From Heterocephalus glaber (Eukaryota > Chordata > Mammalia > Rodentia > Bathyergidae), in the NCBI RefSeq assembly GCF_000247695.1, contig NW_004624743.1, forward strand, positions 1,748,113-1,812,112: DNA of 64,000 nucleotides, in the 5' to 3' direction. The notes beneath the pieces were generated by a model. It did no database searches, was not told the origin of the DNA, and saw nothing but the letters and a program-made list of their open reading frames with translations. The translations under genes and the position numbers were made by a program. Positions 42,906 through 62,509 of this stretch are shown one piece after another (within the stretch, counting starts at the first letter, position 1; each line of letters opens with the position of its first letter).

Positions 42906-43904
42906 AAGCGACCATCCTGGGGTATCTGGGTCCGGAGCTGGAATGTGAGGGTCCCTATCCCGGAGTCTGGGCCCCAGATCTCAAGACCGAAGGATGGCCC
43001 TGAGCCCCAGGTCAGCCAGCTTCCTGCTCTCCGCCCATGGTGGAGGGGTTCCCTCTCCAGAGATGCCCGAGGATGGAGCTCCCTGGAGGAGGGAGAAGCA
43101 TGGCCCCCGAGGTGAGCCTCAGCTTGGGGCCAGCAGACAGGTCTCCGCCTGTCTCCTCAGGGTGGGACACGGCTCAGAGAAGCAGCGGGCTGGGAAGGCC
43201 CTGCCAGGGAGCCAGGGTGCCCCGTGGGTGGCCCAGGATTGGTCCGGATGTGTCCCGGGCCCCGCCCAGCAACCGGCCTCCTCCAGCCCCGGCAGCTCCC
43301 CTTACACTTCTCGGCTGCGAGAGTGACCGGCAGGACACGGTGTCTGTAGCCTGCAGCTCAAGGTCAGTGGGACCCCGAGCCTCCCTTCAGGGTCTGGGGA
43401 GTGGAGGGTGGGACACACATGGGGACTGCAGGGCAGCCTGGTGGCGGCAGGACCACAGGGTCACCCTGTCCGCAGTGCCTCTGCTCCGGAGTTTTGGTTG
43501 AAAGACATCTAAGTCAGGAATATTGACCCTGAATTTCAGACCAACTTGGACTTGAGCCTGCTTTTCCCATAACTAAGAGAGAATGGTCCCCTCCTTTCCT
43601 GGAACGTTTGTCCTCAGATGGGGTCAGACACTTGGGGCGACCGAACTAGAAAATTAGAATGTTTGAGGCCTCCAAGGAGCCCTTTAATTGGGACCCAGTT
43701 TACACTGGCTGATGCAATTAGGGGAGATTCGTCTTGGAAATCTGGGAGACACTGAGATGACCTCAGTGGAGCTCTCCCCTCCCGGGAAGCTTCGGGATGG
43801 GGCCCAATGTGTCTCGCCTCTGGGACAGCCCAGCGCTGCTTCTGCCTTTGAGGTGAAGGGCTAAGTCCAGGCCCCTCGCACTGCCCCACATCCCCAGCCC
43901 TTGC

Positions 43905-44035
43905 GCACTTTTTCTTTGCAGACAGGGTCTCACTAAGTGGCTAAGTCGCCCAGGTTGGTCTCAACCTTGCAGCCCTCCTGCCTCAGCCTCCCAGAGTGCT
44001 GGGGTCACAGGTGTGCACCGCCACGCCCAGCTGAA
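43905..44035 (-). repeat. B1 SINE
   Basis: The string gacagggtctcactaagtgg ... cccagagtgctggggtcaca ggtgtgcaccgccacgccca is an inverted B1. Confidence 0.9.
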
Positions 44036-45423
44036 GGCCCAGCTTTGCTTACCTGTTTGTGAGGTTCTCAGGGGTCACAGTCAGCCCTGCTCTGGTCCCC
44101 TGAGTCGGTGCCATGTCTGCTCTGCTTTGAGTGTGGACAGTGACACTTGCCAAGCAAACCCAGGCCATGGTCTCCTGAGTGCTGCCCTAGGCCTTCCTGC
44201 AGCCCCATGGGGCTCTGCGGCTCCCAGCACCCTCTGGGGTGTGCACGGTGACAGCGCCCTAGGACATAGCCACACTGCTCACCTGCTGCAGGTGGGTCTA
44301 GTGGCCCTTGGGGACGGGTCCAGTGGCACCCTGCGTCCTCATCAGAGGGGCCCAGAAGGGTGCTGTCCTGCAGGGAGGGCTTGGACATCCCAGATGTCCT
44401 CTTGCTGAGCAGGGCAGAGAGCACAAGGCCGCCTGTGGGTGCACTGTGTGCCCCATGCCTGTGTGGCACAGCTGGGAGGTCACTGTCCCCTCCACCGGCC
44501 AGTACGCTGCCATCCTGGGCACCTGCCCGGCACCCCGTGGAGCTGGTCCAGATCCGAGGACGTCCTCTGTTTCAGGGTCCAACACGCGGTTGTCCCTGCT
44601 TCCCGCCTGCCCTCTGGCCTTGTGGAGCTTGGCACGCGGCCGCGTGCACAGTAACACCAGAAATAGCCCAAGCCAGCCCAGAGCCACATGGCACCGTCTC
44701 GGAGGCTCATGGTGACCAGGGGCCCAGGTTGGGGTGAGGACAGGCCAGGGCCTCCACCGTCCGGGGGTCACAGCAGCAGGGAGCTGCAGAGCTGGGACTT
44801 GTGGCTCTGGGCACCCCGCCCGTGGCTGGTCACATGGCATCCTGTCTTTCCACAAGGGCGAGGGGGAGCAGGTGCCATCCCGTCTCCGCCGGCTGTCGGG
44901 CTGTGCTTCTCACCCCACAAATCCCCTGGCCTGGAGCCCGGGAATTCTGCCCACTTCTCACCCCGATGCCTTAGAGTGCTTTGCACAGAGTTCTAGAGCA
45001 GCCCCAGGCTAGGGAGACCGAGGCAGAGTGTGGCGGCTGAGAACTGCAGACCCCTCCCGGCCCTGACACCCTTTTCTCCGGGAGGGAAGGGAAGCAGCGG
45101 GGCCGGAGCCAAGCACCTAGCGTCGGAGTTCAGTGGGCAGCGGTGTCCCTGGCACCTGTCCATGCACCAGAACCCTGGCGACAGGGTGGACACGGGCTCA
45201 TAAGGTTCTGGGGCGCTTGAGGAGTCACCTGCCCCGAGGTGACAGTCCTGGCCTCGCTCCGGTGCTGACTGTGGCGCTCCCAGGTGCTAAGCCACCAGAG
45301 CGGCCCTCCCACTGCCGGAGACAGGCGCCTGTGCATGCGGGACGATCCGGGAGGCAGAGCCCGGGCCGGGGTCACCGACACATAGCACCCAGCACTCACC
45401 ACCGCAAGGAGGAGGGCTGACAT

Positions 45424-45475
45424 CACTCACATTTCAAGGGGATTCAGTCCATGGTCAGCTGGCTCCAGCTGATTT
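45424..45475 (-). mobile_element. MaLR-type LTR fragment, copy 8
   Basis: Only aaggggattcagtccatggt cagctggctcca remains of the LTR family. Confidence 0.55.
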
Positions 45476-45910
45476 TTTTTTTTAGCATTTTCCTTTTAAA
45501 ATCATAAATGTAAGTGTAAGTGATGCCACAGAGTTCTATTAGGAGAAAATTAAGAATCTGCCTCCTCCAAGTTCATTGCTTGGGACTAATCCTTTCATCA
45601 GGCTCATGAATAAACTTCAGGAATTTTATGTTCCTAAAAACAGCACAGCATATTACAAAGTTGGAACCACCATCCTCATTCCTGTGCAAGGCATTTTTCC
45701 CTTTTCATCTAAGAATGTCATAGGCCTATACCCGGTATGTGGAGGGGACCTTAACTCATCTGAACAGCTGCAGAATATCCCGTGGCCCGAGTGACCACAC
45801 TCAGAACAACCCTTCTCCCTCCGGCAGGCAGAGTTCTTCCACAATTTTTGCTGCTATGAACAGAGCAGTGTTACAGTAAGCATCCTTCTTCCTCTCTCCC
45901 TACATAATTC
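45476..45910 (-). mobile_element. Old L1-like fragment
   Basis: The region around caattttgctgctatgaaca gagcagtgtta and the diverged text before it look like an old inverted L1 end. Low certainty. Confidence 0.35.
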
Positions 45911-46119
45911 CAGTTTTATTTATGCGGAGTACATTTCCAAGGCACAGTACAGGCCCAGTGGGCTTGGATGTTTTTTATCCTGTTAGCTGTTCCTGTGGCC
46001 CTTTGCAGAGTGGTGGCAGCAGTTCCCGGAGCAGGCCAGGGTGTCCCCAGGCCTCAAGACAGTCCCGCAGACCCGAGAGCCCTTCAGGTTCAGACTCCTG
46101 CTGCCCCTTCCACTGGCTG

Positions 46120-46355
46120 TGGACACCCGGCCCATCTCCCTGCTCCTTCCTGGACGCAGGAGCAATGCTCGTAGGGCTCTCAGTCCCGCCCAGCCCACCT
46201 CCACCCCTGCCCCTCTGCCTCTCCTGGCTCCCTGCCCTATACTTTCTCTTCCCTCTGCCTGGAAGCACCCCCTTGTGCCCAGCAAAGTGACATCCCCAGT
46301 GACCTCTCACCTCCTCCCAAAAGTCCTTTTTGATCTGCCAGCCTGACTTGGCTTT
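46120..46355 (+). mobile_element. L2 fragment
   Basis: The string ctttctcttccctctgcctg gaagcacccccttgtgccca followed by cctcccaaaagtcctttttg matches L2 order. Confidence 0.6.
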
Positions 46356-46387
46356 TCCTCTCTTTGATATGAAGTGTGATCCAAATA

Positions 46388-46880
46388 CATGGTGAAGGCT
46401 TACGTTTAAAGTTCTATTACAGCAAAAGACACACTGCCATTAAATCTCTCTCAAATTTCTCTCCCTCGTTTCCAACTCACTTATCCCATTGTTCTGGCCA
46501 TTCTCTGCAGCAGCCCTGGAGTCCTCTTTCCTGAGTGTCTTCAGCTGCACTATCCTGGCTGCCTCCATGTCCTGAATGGATTCAAAAGATTTGCCTTTCA
46601 TGATCATTTTGACTTTGGGGAACAGCCAGAAGTCACAAGGTGCCAGAGTCAGTGAAAAAGGTGGATGAGGATGCAGCGTCGTGTTTTTATGCACCTGCCT
46701 TTGCTGGATGGTGCTGGGCCCAGCATTTGCCATGTTGTCTTGATCACTCTCATAAAGACACTCAGGAAAGAGGATTTCCGGAATTGCTTCAGAAAGTGAC
46801 AAGAACCATGGGGTAAGTGTGCTAGAAATGACAGAGAGGATTTTGAAGGGGATTAATTTTACTGTAGTTTTTTAAAAATG
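46388..46880 (-). mobile_element. Foldback mariner-derived element, copy 4
   Basis: A minus-strand transposase remnant reads LAPCDFWLFPKVKMIMKGKS then [10 protein letters not shown], typical of the mariner C-terminal catalytic region. The left arm at about 46421-46541 recurs inverted at 46753-46866 after a spacer of about 210 bases. Confidence 0.8.
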
Positions 46881-46924
46881 TAAATACAAACAGTCTATTT
46901 TAATCATCACTTTTGTTTCTGCTC

Positions 46925-47080
46925 TTGCCTTTGGATAATAATGATGTGTTTTCATGGTGATCTGTCTCTCCTGCCAGACTGTACTGAACCCTAAAAGCTC
47001 CTAGAGGGCCACCACAATGTCTGACACAGGGTTAATTCCCTACATTGTTGGATGGATGGATGGATGGATGGGGGATGGAG
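46925..47080 (+). mobile_element. L2 3' end with (GGAT)n tail
   Basis: The string aaagctcctagagggccacc acaatgtctgacacagggtt ends in a (GGAT) microsatellite at 47048-47071. Confidence 0.6.
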
Positions 47081-47727
47081 AGCAGAATGCCCAACAGATG
47101 GACAGTTGGATGAGACTCTGGCTTTGTTCTCAGGCTGTCATGTAACTCTCTGTACACAGCCCGTGTCCTCAGTGCAGGCCTGGCCCAGTTCAGATCTGCC
47201 CTGGGCTGGTGTCTGGTCTCTAGAAGCAATCAGCACTGCCTCCAGTCCTGGGCTTCCCCTGGGGCCTCAGGGAATAGGCAGCCACCACGGAGTCTAGGTG
47301 GATCCAGTCCCCATTTCACTCCACGTCCAGATTTCAGAATTGTCTCTGCTGAGCCCTACTAGAGCCAGATTTGCATTCGTGACAGCACTGCAGGGCGCTG
47401 TGTCCTCATCCTAAGACTTTGGATCTAGGCACCGAGCAGGGCTCACCTACCCTACTTCGTTACTGCAGACACAGAGGTGGGTGAGTCCATTGTGGGTGGG
47501 GCAGCGGCCATTCTCCCTCCAGGAGGTGGTGCGCAGGCAGCAGTCCTCTGTGCACATGGGTGTGCAAGTGTGCAAACTGTTTCCGGCCTCATCCTCTGCA
47601 GCGGCCCCGTCCTGTCACAAGGCAGGGGCAGACGAGCCGTGCTTTGGTGAGGTGGAGACCCGAGCACTCCCCAGGGACAGTGACACCGCCGACCTCAAAC
47701 TGGGGCTCAGGCCCCTGTGGGACCCTC

Positions 47728-48724
47728 NNNNNNNNNNNNNNNNNNNNNNNNNNNNNNNNNNNNNNNNNNNNNNNNNNNNNNNNNNNNNNNNNNNNNNNNN
47801 NNNNNNNNNNNNNNNNNNNNNNNNNNNNNNNNNNNNNNNNNNNNNNNNNNNNNNNNNNNNNNNNNNNNNNNNNNNNNNNNNNNNNNNNNNNNNNNNNNNN
47901 NNNNNNNNNNNNNNNNNNNNNNNNNNNNNNNNNNNNNNNNNNNNNNNNNNNNNNNNNNNNNNNNNNNNNNNNNNNNNNNNNNNNNNNNNNNNNNNNNNNN
48001 NNNNNNNNNNNNNNNNNNNNNNNNNNNNNNNNNNNNNNNNNNNNNNNNNNNNNNNNNNNNNNNNNNNNNNNNNNNNNNNNNNNNNNNNNNNNNNNNNNNN
48101 NNNNNNNNNNNNNNNNNNNNNNNNNNNNNNNNNNNNNNNNNNNNNNNNNNNNNNNNNNNNNNNNNNNNNNNNNNNNNNNNNNNNNNNNNNNNNNNNNNNN
48201 NNNNNNNNNNNNNNNNNNNNNNNNNNNNNNNNNNNNNNNNNNNNNNNNNNNNNNNNNNNNNNNNNNNNNNNNNNNNNNNNNNNNNNNNNNNNNNNNNNNN
48301 NNNNNNNNNNNNNNNNNNNNNNNNNNNNNNNNNNNNNNNNNNNNNNNNNNNNNNNNNNNNNNNNNNNNNNNNNNNNNNNNNNNNNNNNNNNNNNNNNNNN
48401 NNNNNNNNNNNNNNNNNNNNNNNNNNNNNNNNNNNNNNNNNNNNNNNNNNNNNNNNNNNNNNNNNNNNNNNNNNNNNNNNNNNNNNNNNNNNNNNNNNNN
48501 NNNNNNNNNNNNNNNNNNNNNNNNNNNNNNNNNNNNNNNNNNNNNNNNNNNNNNNNNNNNNNNNNNNNNNNNNNNNNNNNNNNNNNNNNNNNNNNNNNNN
48601 NNNNNNNNNNNNNNNNNNNNNNNNNNNNNNNNNNNNNNNNNNNNNNNNNNNNNNNNNNNNNNNNNNNNNNNNNNNNNNNNNNNNNNNNNNNNNNNNNNNN
48701 NNNNNNNNNNNNNNNNNNNNNNNN
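47728..48724. other. Assembly gap (997 N)
   Basis: An unbroken run of N is flanked on the right by a pure (GA)25 tract. All open frames drawn across it are artefacts. A CKMT2 noncoding exon could be hidden here. Confidence 0.99.

Positions 48725-48774
<50 letters not shown>
48725..48774. repeat. (GA)25 microsatellite bordering the gap
   Basis: Fifty bases of perfect GA repeat start directly at the end of the N run, so the true array is probably longer. Confidence 0.95.
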
Positions 48775-48776
<2 letters not shown>

Positions 48777-49971
48777 ACCCAGTGTGGCTGTTATAAACCT
48801 TGACTAAACTTTGCCTGACTTGTTGTCTAAGCCTAACTCTGCTTGTCCCTAACGACAGGATGCTATGGACTAGCAGCCCCTTATAATAGAATTCGAGCCA
48901 GTCACCCAAATGACCTCCAAAAGACTTCACATCCCTAAAGACTGAGAAATAAAACAAGCGGAAAAGTGTTGCAGAGGAAAAACTTAAACCCTCTAGTGTC
49001 ACTTCCTCTTAGCTGCCTTAAAAATCACTAATCTGGGGGCCACTCAGCTGGTGATTCTTCCGTAGTTTCCCCCTAGTGTGGCTACAGAGGACCTCTGAGC
49101 GTTACCGTGGTAACGGCTGTCTGGGTTACTCTGAGGGATGTGAAGGCCACGGTAGCTGCTGCAGCTGAAAGTGCCGATGTCATGTGGCCCCGCGGCTGTG
49201 TGGCACGTGCTGGTTCCAGACACAGGTCTGGCATCTCTGTCTTCACGCTACGTCTCTCCTGTTGCTGCCACAACCTTAGGGTCAGGTTCTGCTGGGCCCC
49301 GCATGGACACACGCTGACCACGTGGGAACTGTCTTCTCTGAGCTGTGACACAGAATTAACCTGACAAGGGCCATCTGGCCTCTCCCCGCCCCGACTTCAA
49401 GGCTACAGTCACCTGCCAGCCACAGTGACTGGACACAGACTGAGGGGAACGGAAGGGGATGACACCAGCTCCTAAAAGGCCTCTGCGTGGTCCTGGAGAA
49501 GACCGGATGTCCTTTGGCCTCAGCAGCACCCTGCGTTCCTACCCCATGTCTGTAACGGCCTCGCCTCCTCGAGAGCACAAGTCCATTTACTTCTCCGTGC
49601 TTCTCCATTCTTTGGTCCTGAAATAAAGCCTTCCATCCTCCCGATACCCTTCTCAGGAATGCTGCTTTTTCCATGGGATGAACTTGCAAACCTGAGCCCA
49701 CTAACAACACTCTTGTTCTGGATCCTTCCTCCCGACGGGGGCGAGTTGGCTGCTGCTCGGGTTGTTGGGGAAGGTCCCTGGTCTGGAAGTGATAATGTGG
49801 CTTTTCGTCCCTGCTGGGACATGAAGCCGTCTTGATGCTGGCCGCCATCCAGCAGGAAGCGAGCTGCTCCAGGAAGCTGCTGGGATTGCAGGGGCTGAAG
49901 GAACGTGGTCCTGCACTTCAGCTGCGCTAAGTGAACTCAAAGGCTTGCCCGAACTCGAGTTCCTGTGAGAA

Positions 49972-50340
49972 TTCCTGTTAGCTCTCTTTCTGTTGTGGGG
50001 ACAGGATACCTACTGACACCCACGGCTTCCAGGAGGAGCGTTTGCTCTGGCTCCCGGTTTCCGTCCGTGGTCAGCTGGCTCCGGGGCGGGAACGGTGTGC
50101 TGGGAGGGTGGGTGGAGCACAGCTGCCCTCTCCGTGGCCTCCGTGGGATCAGGGAATGGCAGAGGCCTGCAGGTGTCTACACTGGGGCTTTCTCACTGGC
50201 TGCCTCAGGCCTCACAGCCTGGCGGGTCAGAGCCTTGTGTCCGTGTCTGGAAGAGGGAGTGGAGGAGGCGGTGGGCTTGCTGGAGCGCCTGTGCTCCCTC
50301 GCGACAGAATGCGTACAGCGGCGTCTCAAGTGACTGTCCC
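49972..50340 (-). mobile_element. MaLR-type solo LTR, copy 9 (diverged)
   Basis: The strings gctctctttctgttgtgggg acaggatacctactgacacc and ccgtggtcagctggctccgg retain the family order. Confidence 0.5.
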
Positions 50341-50384
50341 TGTGAAGCCCGGCGGCTGCCCACTCCCTCCTCTCTTCCTCCTTC

Positions 50385-50808
50385 CGTGACACTGCTACTC
50401 GGTCCTCAGGGTCCATATTTCCCAGCCATGACACATCCATCTCAGAGATCCATACCCACCCACATGGCACTTGGTCGACCCAGTGCCCTGCTGCCCACCT
50501 CTCTCTCCTTTCCTCCAGGTCCCCTGCCCATCTCCCCAACTGTATCTCCCTGTTTCCTATCTTCTGCATTTGATCTTGCTCTTTATTTATACTTCGAGTT
50601 CTCATAGGAGAGGCACCATGCCATATTTAAGCTTACATGTCTGATTCATAACACCTAACACCATAGCCTCAGGGTGCCTCCATTTTCCTAAAAGTGACTG
50701 AGTGTGCCCTTCTTTATGGCAGAGTAGTACTCCTCGATCCACTCATCCACTGAGGCCACGTAGGCCACTTCCAGGGCTTGTGAGTTGCGCTGCTATAAAC
50801 AGGAGACC
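50385..50808 (-). mobile_element. L1 3' end fragment
   Basis: It shares tccctgtttcctatcttctg, catgccatatttaagcttac and atggcagagtagtactcctc with the other L1 3' ends. Confidence 0.8.
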
Positions 50809-51229
50809 TACACTGAAGATCGGAGAGAAAGCTGCATCGGGGCCTCTGGGAGCTGGAAAGGACCGGGGACGTCCTTAGGGGTCAGTGTCACCACATTGGG
50901 GTCCCCTGGTGCTGCTGGGCAGGAACAGGGGCCCCATGGCCAGGCCCCGGCTCCAGGCCACAGGAAGGGTTTGCAAGAGCCCTGGAGGCAGCAGGCAGCA
51001 GGCCAGGGTGGGGCGGGCAGCGGACCTGGGCTGTCACGCTGGGGTCCCGGGGCCCTGTGCCTTGCTGTCCTCTGGATTTCCGGGAGACTTCACTGCCTAG
51101 CCACCGGCACATGGCCCAGCACCACCTGGCTGTCCAGACCAGACCCTCAGAGTCCCCCTCCACCTTTGCTCAGCACTGTCAGGCCGTCTGCAAGCCCACG
51201 GGCTCTGCCCTGGGGGGACCACAGAACCC

Positions 51230-51265
51230 CACTTCCTCCTCCTCCTCTTCCTCCTCCTCCTCCTG
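51230..51265. repeat. (TCC)n microsatellite
   Basis: An impure TCC run, about 36 bases. Confidence 0.9.
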
Positions 51266-51341
51266 CTGGCTCACCTGGTTTGGACCCCAGGCTGTCTGTC
51301 ACCTGGCTGCCACAGGCCCTTGGAGCTGTTCCAGAGCAGAC

Positions 51342-51373
51342 GGGGGTGGGGGTGGTGGTGGTGGTGGTGGTGA
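51342..51373. repeat. (GGT)n microsatellite
   Basis: The string gggggtgggggtggtggtgg is followed by five further GGT-type units. It is G-rich enough for quadruplex formation. Confidence 0.9.
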
Positions 51374-51679
51374 TCCGCTGCTCGCCCCCCTCTGTGCTCT
51401 TCCTCGTGTTGAGGGCACCCAGGCTCCCACGGCGCTGCTGACCTCCCTCAGCTGCCCTGCTTCGCCCTTGGTGCTCCGGGCAGCTCTGCCCAGGCTTGGC
51501 CTCCTGTCCTCTTGGCTGGGGCCTGTCTACGTGGGCCTTGCTCCCATGTCTCAAAAAAGTGCTGCCTCTTTCCTCCTCGGCACTCAGCCTGATGACAAGC
51601 ACCTCATTTATTTGCTTCCCTGTTTCTCGATGATCTCCCCTAAATTCTTTAGAATTCCTGAAAGAAGACAGTGATGTTT

Positions 51680-51995
51680 CTTTCTTTTTTTAGATTGACT
51701 TTCATGAGTCCATGTTTGCAGTATGAAACTCTCACATTCCTCGTGGGGAGTGGCGCATGGATGAAAACCGTCTTACTTTTGTTTACATCCTCTTCCTGTC
51801 CTCCCTCCCTCCCTCCGTCCGTCAGCCCCCTTCCCCTTGGCAAAAGATCCATCTCCCTGTTTCCTGTCATCCACTTTTCATTCTGCTCTTTAATTTACTT
51901 ATACCTGGGTTTCCCCTGTAAGAGAAACTGTGCGATATTGAAGCTATGTGTCTGATATGTTTCACTGAACATTATGAGCTCGAGGGGCAACCTGT
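51680..51995 (-). mobile_element. L1 3' end fragment
   Basis: The strings gatccatctccctgtttcct and cccctgtaagagaaactgtg match the other inverted L1 ends. Confidence 0.8.
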
Positions 51996-52171
51996 TTTAT
52001 TTTCTACGTCACATTGCTAGAGAAAATGTCATGGGCACTGATGAAGGCTAAGCCGTATTTTCCCAAGCAGTGGGAAGAAGAAGGAATGGGAGTAAAGAGG
52101 AAGCGAGCAATCTCGGGAGGGGCGGTGGGCCTGCCGTTCTCCCCGAGCTCCTGACACCCGGCTGACCCGGC

Positions 52172-52216
52172 TTCCTTCCTGCCTTCCTTCCTTCCTTCCT
52201 TCCTCCTTCCTTCCAG
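52172..52216. repeat. (TTCC)n microsatellite forming the CKMT2 acceptor tract
   Basis: The run ttccttcctgccttccttcc and further TTCC units reach the AG that opens the first CKMT2 coding exon. Confidence 0.9.
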
Positions 52217-60538
<8,322 letters not shown>

Positions 60539-61244
60539 GTAGCGTCTCTCACACCTTCCTGACGTGCACTGAGGGCTCAGCCTGAGGGAGAGGAAGCAGA
60601 GGAGATGAGCCCTGTTCGCCGTCCCTTTGGCGACACTCTCTCCCAGGGGAAGCGAGGACACAGAGGCAAATGCGGGGTAACCTGGGGACCTCAAGCAGGA
60701 AGAGCACTTCACTGAGGGCCTGTGGTCGCACCGGCCCTGAGAGCTGCTCAGTGGCCGTCAGCACCAGGAGCTCTGCTGTGGCAAAGGACAGCAGTATTTT
60801 GTCACTGTGGAGTCAGGGAATGTGCGCTGTCCTTCGGGGGTGGGCTGGGTGCAATTTTCTCCAGATTCTGAATTTTTCCTGGGCATCTTCACTCTGGCAT
60901 TCTTAAATACTTGATAATTTCTAGAGTTTAATTTTAAGGTTAAGATGGCAAATAAGGTTTGCAGTTGTTATAGATACAGTGTGCTTATAAAAGAAGGGAT
61001 ACTTAGAAGGAGCAGGATTCGTGGAAACCTCCAGGGCCTGCATGATGGGGATGGCAGGAGGAGCTCCCTGGAGGGCCCTGCAGCTGAATGCGAAGCAAAT
61101 ACAAGGACAGGAGGTGACAGCAGCTGAGGATGCAGCACTTGGGGCCCTGCGTGGTGGCACTGCCAGGTCACACTGTCACTTGTGCTTTAGCTGTGAGTTC
61201 CTTGTGAGCAGTATGAAAGGTAGAAAGATGCCAGCAAGTACTCT

Positions 61245-61805
61245 CTTTTATTTTTATTTACTCTGAAAATTTTATTACGCCTGCTTTTTTGCTGTTGACA
61301 CGTGACACGTAATCAGTACATTCATGGTGGGGAATCGGTCCATGTGCAAACCACATCTTGACCTTCTCCCTCCCCTCCCCCTGCCACCCCACTCCCCCTT
61401 TCCCTAGGTCCTTGCCCCATCTCGAGTCCACCTCCCTGTTTCCTATCACCCCTCTTTTATTTTGCTCTTTCAACTATCTATACCTGTGGTTTCTCATATA
61501 AGAGAAACCATGAAATAGTCTACCTTCTGTGTCTTTTTCATTTCCCTTAGCATTATGTCCTCAAGGTGCATCCATTTTCCTACAGATGACTCAAGTGCAC
61601 CCTTCTTTCTGGCTGAGCAGTACTCCACTGTGTATATCGACCACATTTTCTTTCTCCATTCTTCTGTTAATGAGCACATAGATCTCTTCCTAATAGACCT
61701 CTTCCATAATTTAGCTATTATGAATGTTTCAAACCACATATTTAATCTAACAACTATTTGGATTAAACCATTGTGAATATTATTCTAAATTGCTTTCTAC
61801 TCTTT
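61245..61805 (-). mobile_element. L1 3' end with ORF2 C-terminus remnant
   Basis: The minus-strand frame at 61494-61739 reads CSLTEEWRKKMWSIYTVEYC, a diverged L1 ORF2 C-terminus. The 3' UTR (pyrimidine-rich on the plus strand) lies to the left. Confidence 0.85.
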
Positions 61806-61924
61806 TCAAATAATTATTCAGAAAACTTTAACAATTATTATTGTCGCATATAAGTGTTATTATGTACTTTTCCCCAATACACGAGCATTTTCCTACAATA
61901 TTAAATATTCTTCAAAATCATGAT

Positions 61925-62025
61925 TTTGGAGCGGGAGGTGCAGATCTATGGTAGAGTGCTGGCCTGGCATGATCCCCAGCACCACAAAAACACAACACAA
62001 CACAACTCAACAAATAACAACCAAA
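61925..62025 (+). repeat. ID-like SINE remnant
   Basis: The string atctatggtagagtgctggc ctggcatgatccccagcacc has a long A/C-rich tail. It lacks part of the body. Confidence 0.55.
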
Positions 62026-62509
62026 AAAACCCTTATCATCCCAAAGATGGGATTTTTAATGACTGCAGAGTAAAGATAGTCCTTTATCTAGTGCTTTGCT
62101 GACTGATACTAGATTAGTGTCCCACGGCCTGATGGGAGCCCCATCCTGCAAAAGCTCTCCCCATTAGGAAAGGTCGGCTGGATGAGGACAGGACAGGTTC
62201 CTTAGCAGTGACTTGCTTTCTGGGCCCCTTCTCTGGGATGGGGCTCTGCCCTCGGGTGTGAGCAAAGAGGAGGAAGTGGACGCCAGTGAGTCTGAGGTCT
62301 GTCCTGACTCCAACTTTCAGCATCCCTTCCACCCTTACTGCTCGCCCTCAGTCACACCTCATATCTTATGTTGTCTGGAATGAACTAAAGCCAGTATTTG
62401 GAAACCAAATTCTAGCATATTTTTTAAAGGAGGAATTTTCAAATATATATTTTACTATAATTCATAAAGTTTCCTATAAGTAATAAATTTGCCTGGCACA
62501 GTGAAACCA

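Larger units (their letters stand above)
42353..52216 (+). other. Intergenic stretch and presumed CKMT2 5' region
   Basis: It contains the candidate promoter, a B1, old L1/L2 fragments, mariner copy 4, the N gap, an LTR and L1 ends. The GC-rich stretches 43.0-43.9, 44.05-45.4 and 48.8-49.95 kb carry no feature I recognise. Noncoding CKMT2 exon(s) must lie here but cannot be placed. Confidence 0.6.

Noticed and set aside
45608..45613. A second AATAAA considered as the RASGRF2 3' end
   Set aside because: It lies in a probable old L1 fragment, beyond a SINE and the candidate CKMT2 promoter. The signal at 42330 has better context.
47481..48807. Several 360-440-codon frames across the N run
   Set aside because: They consist mostly of undetermined residues and exist only because N has no stops.
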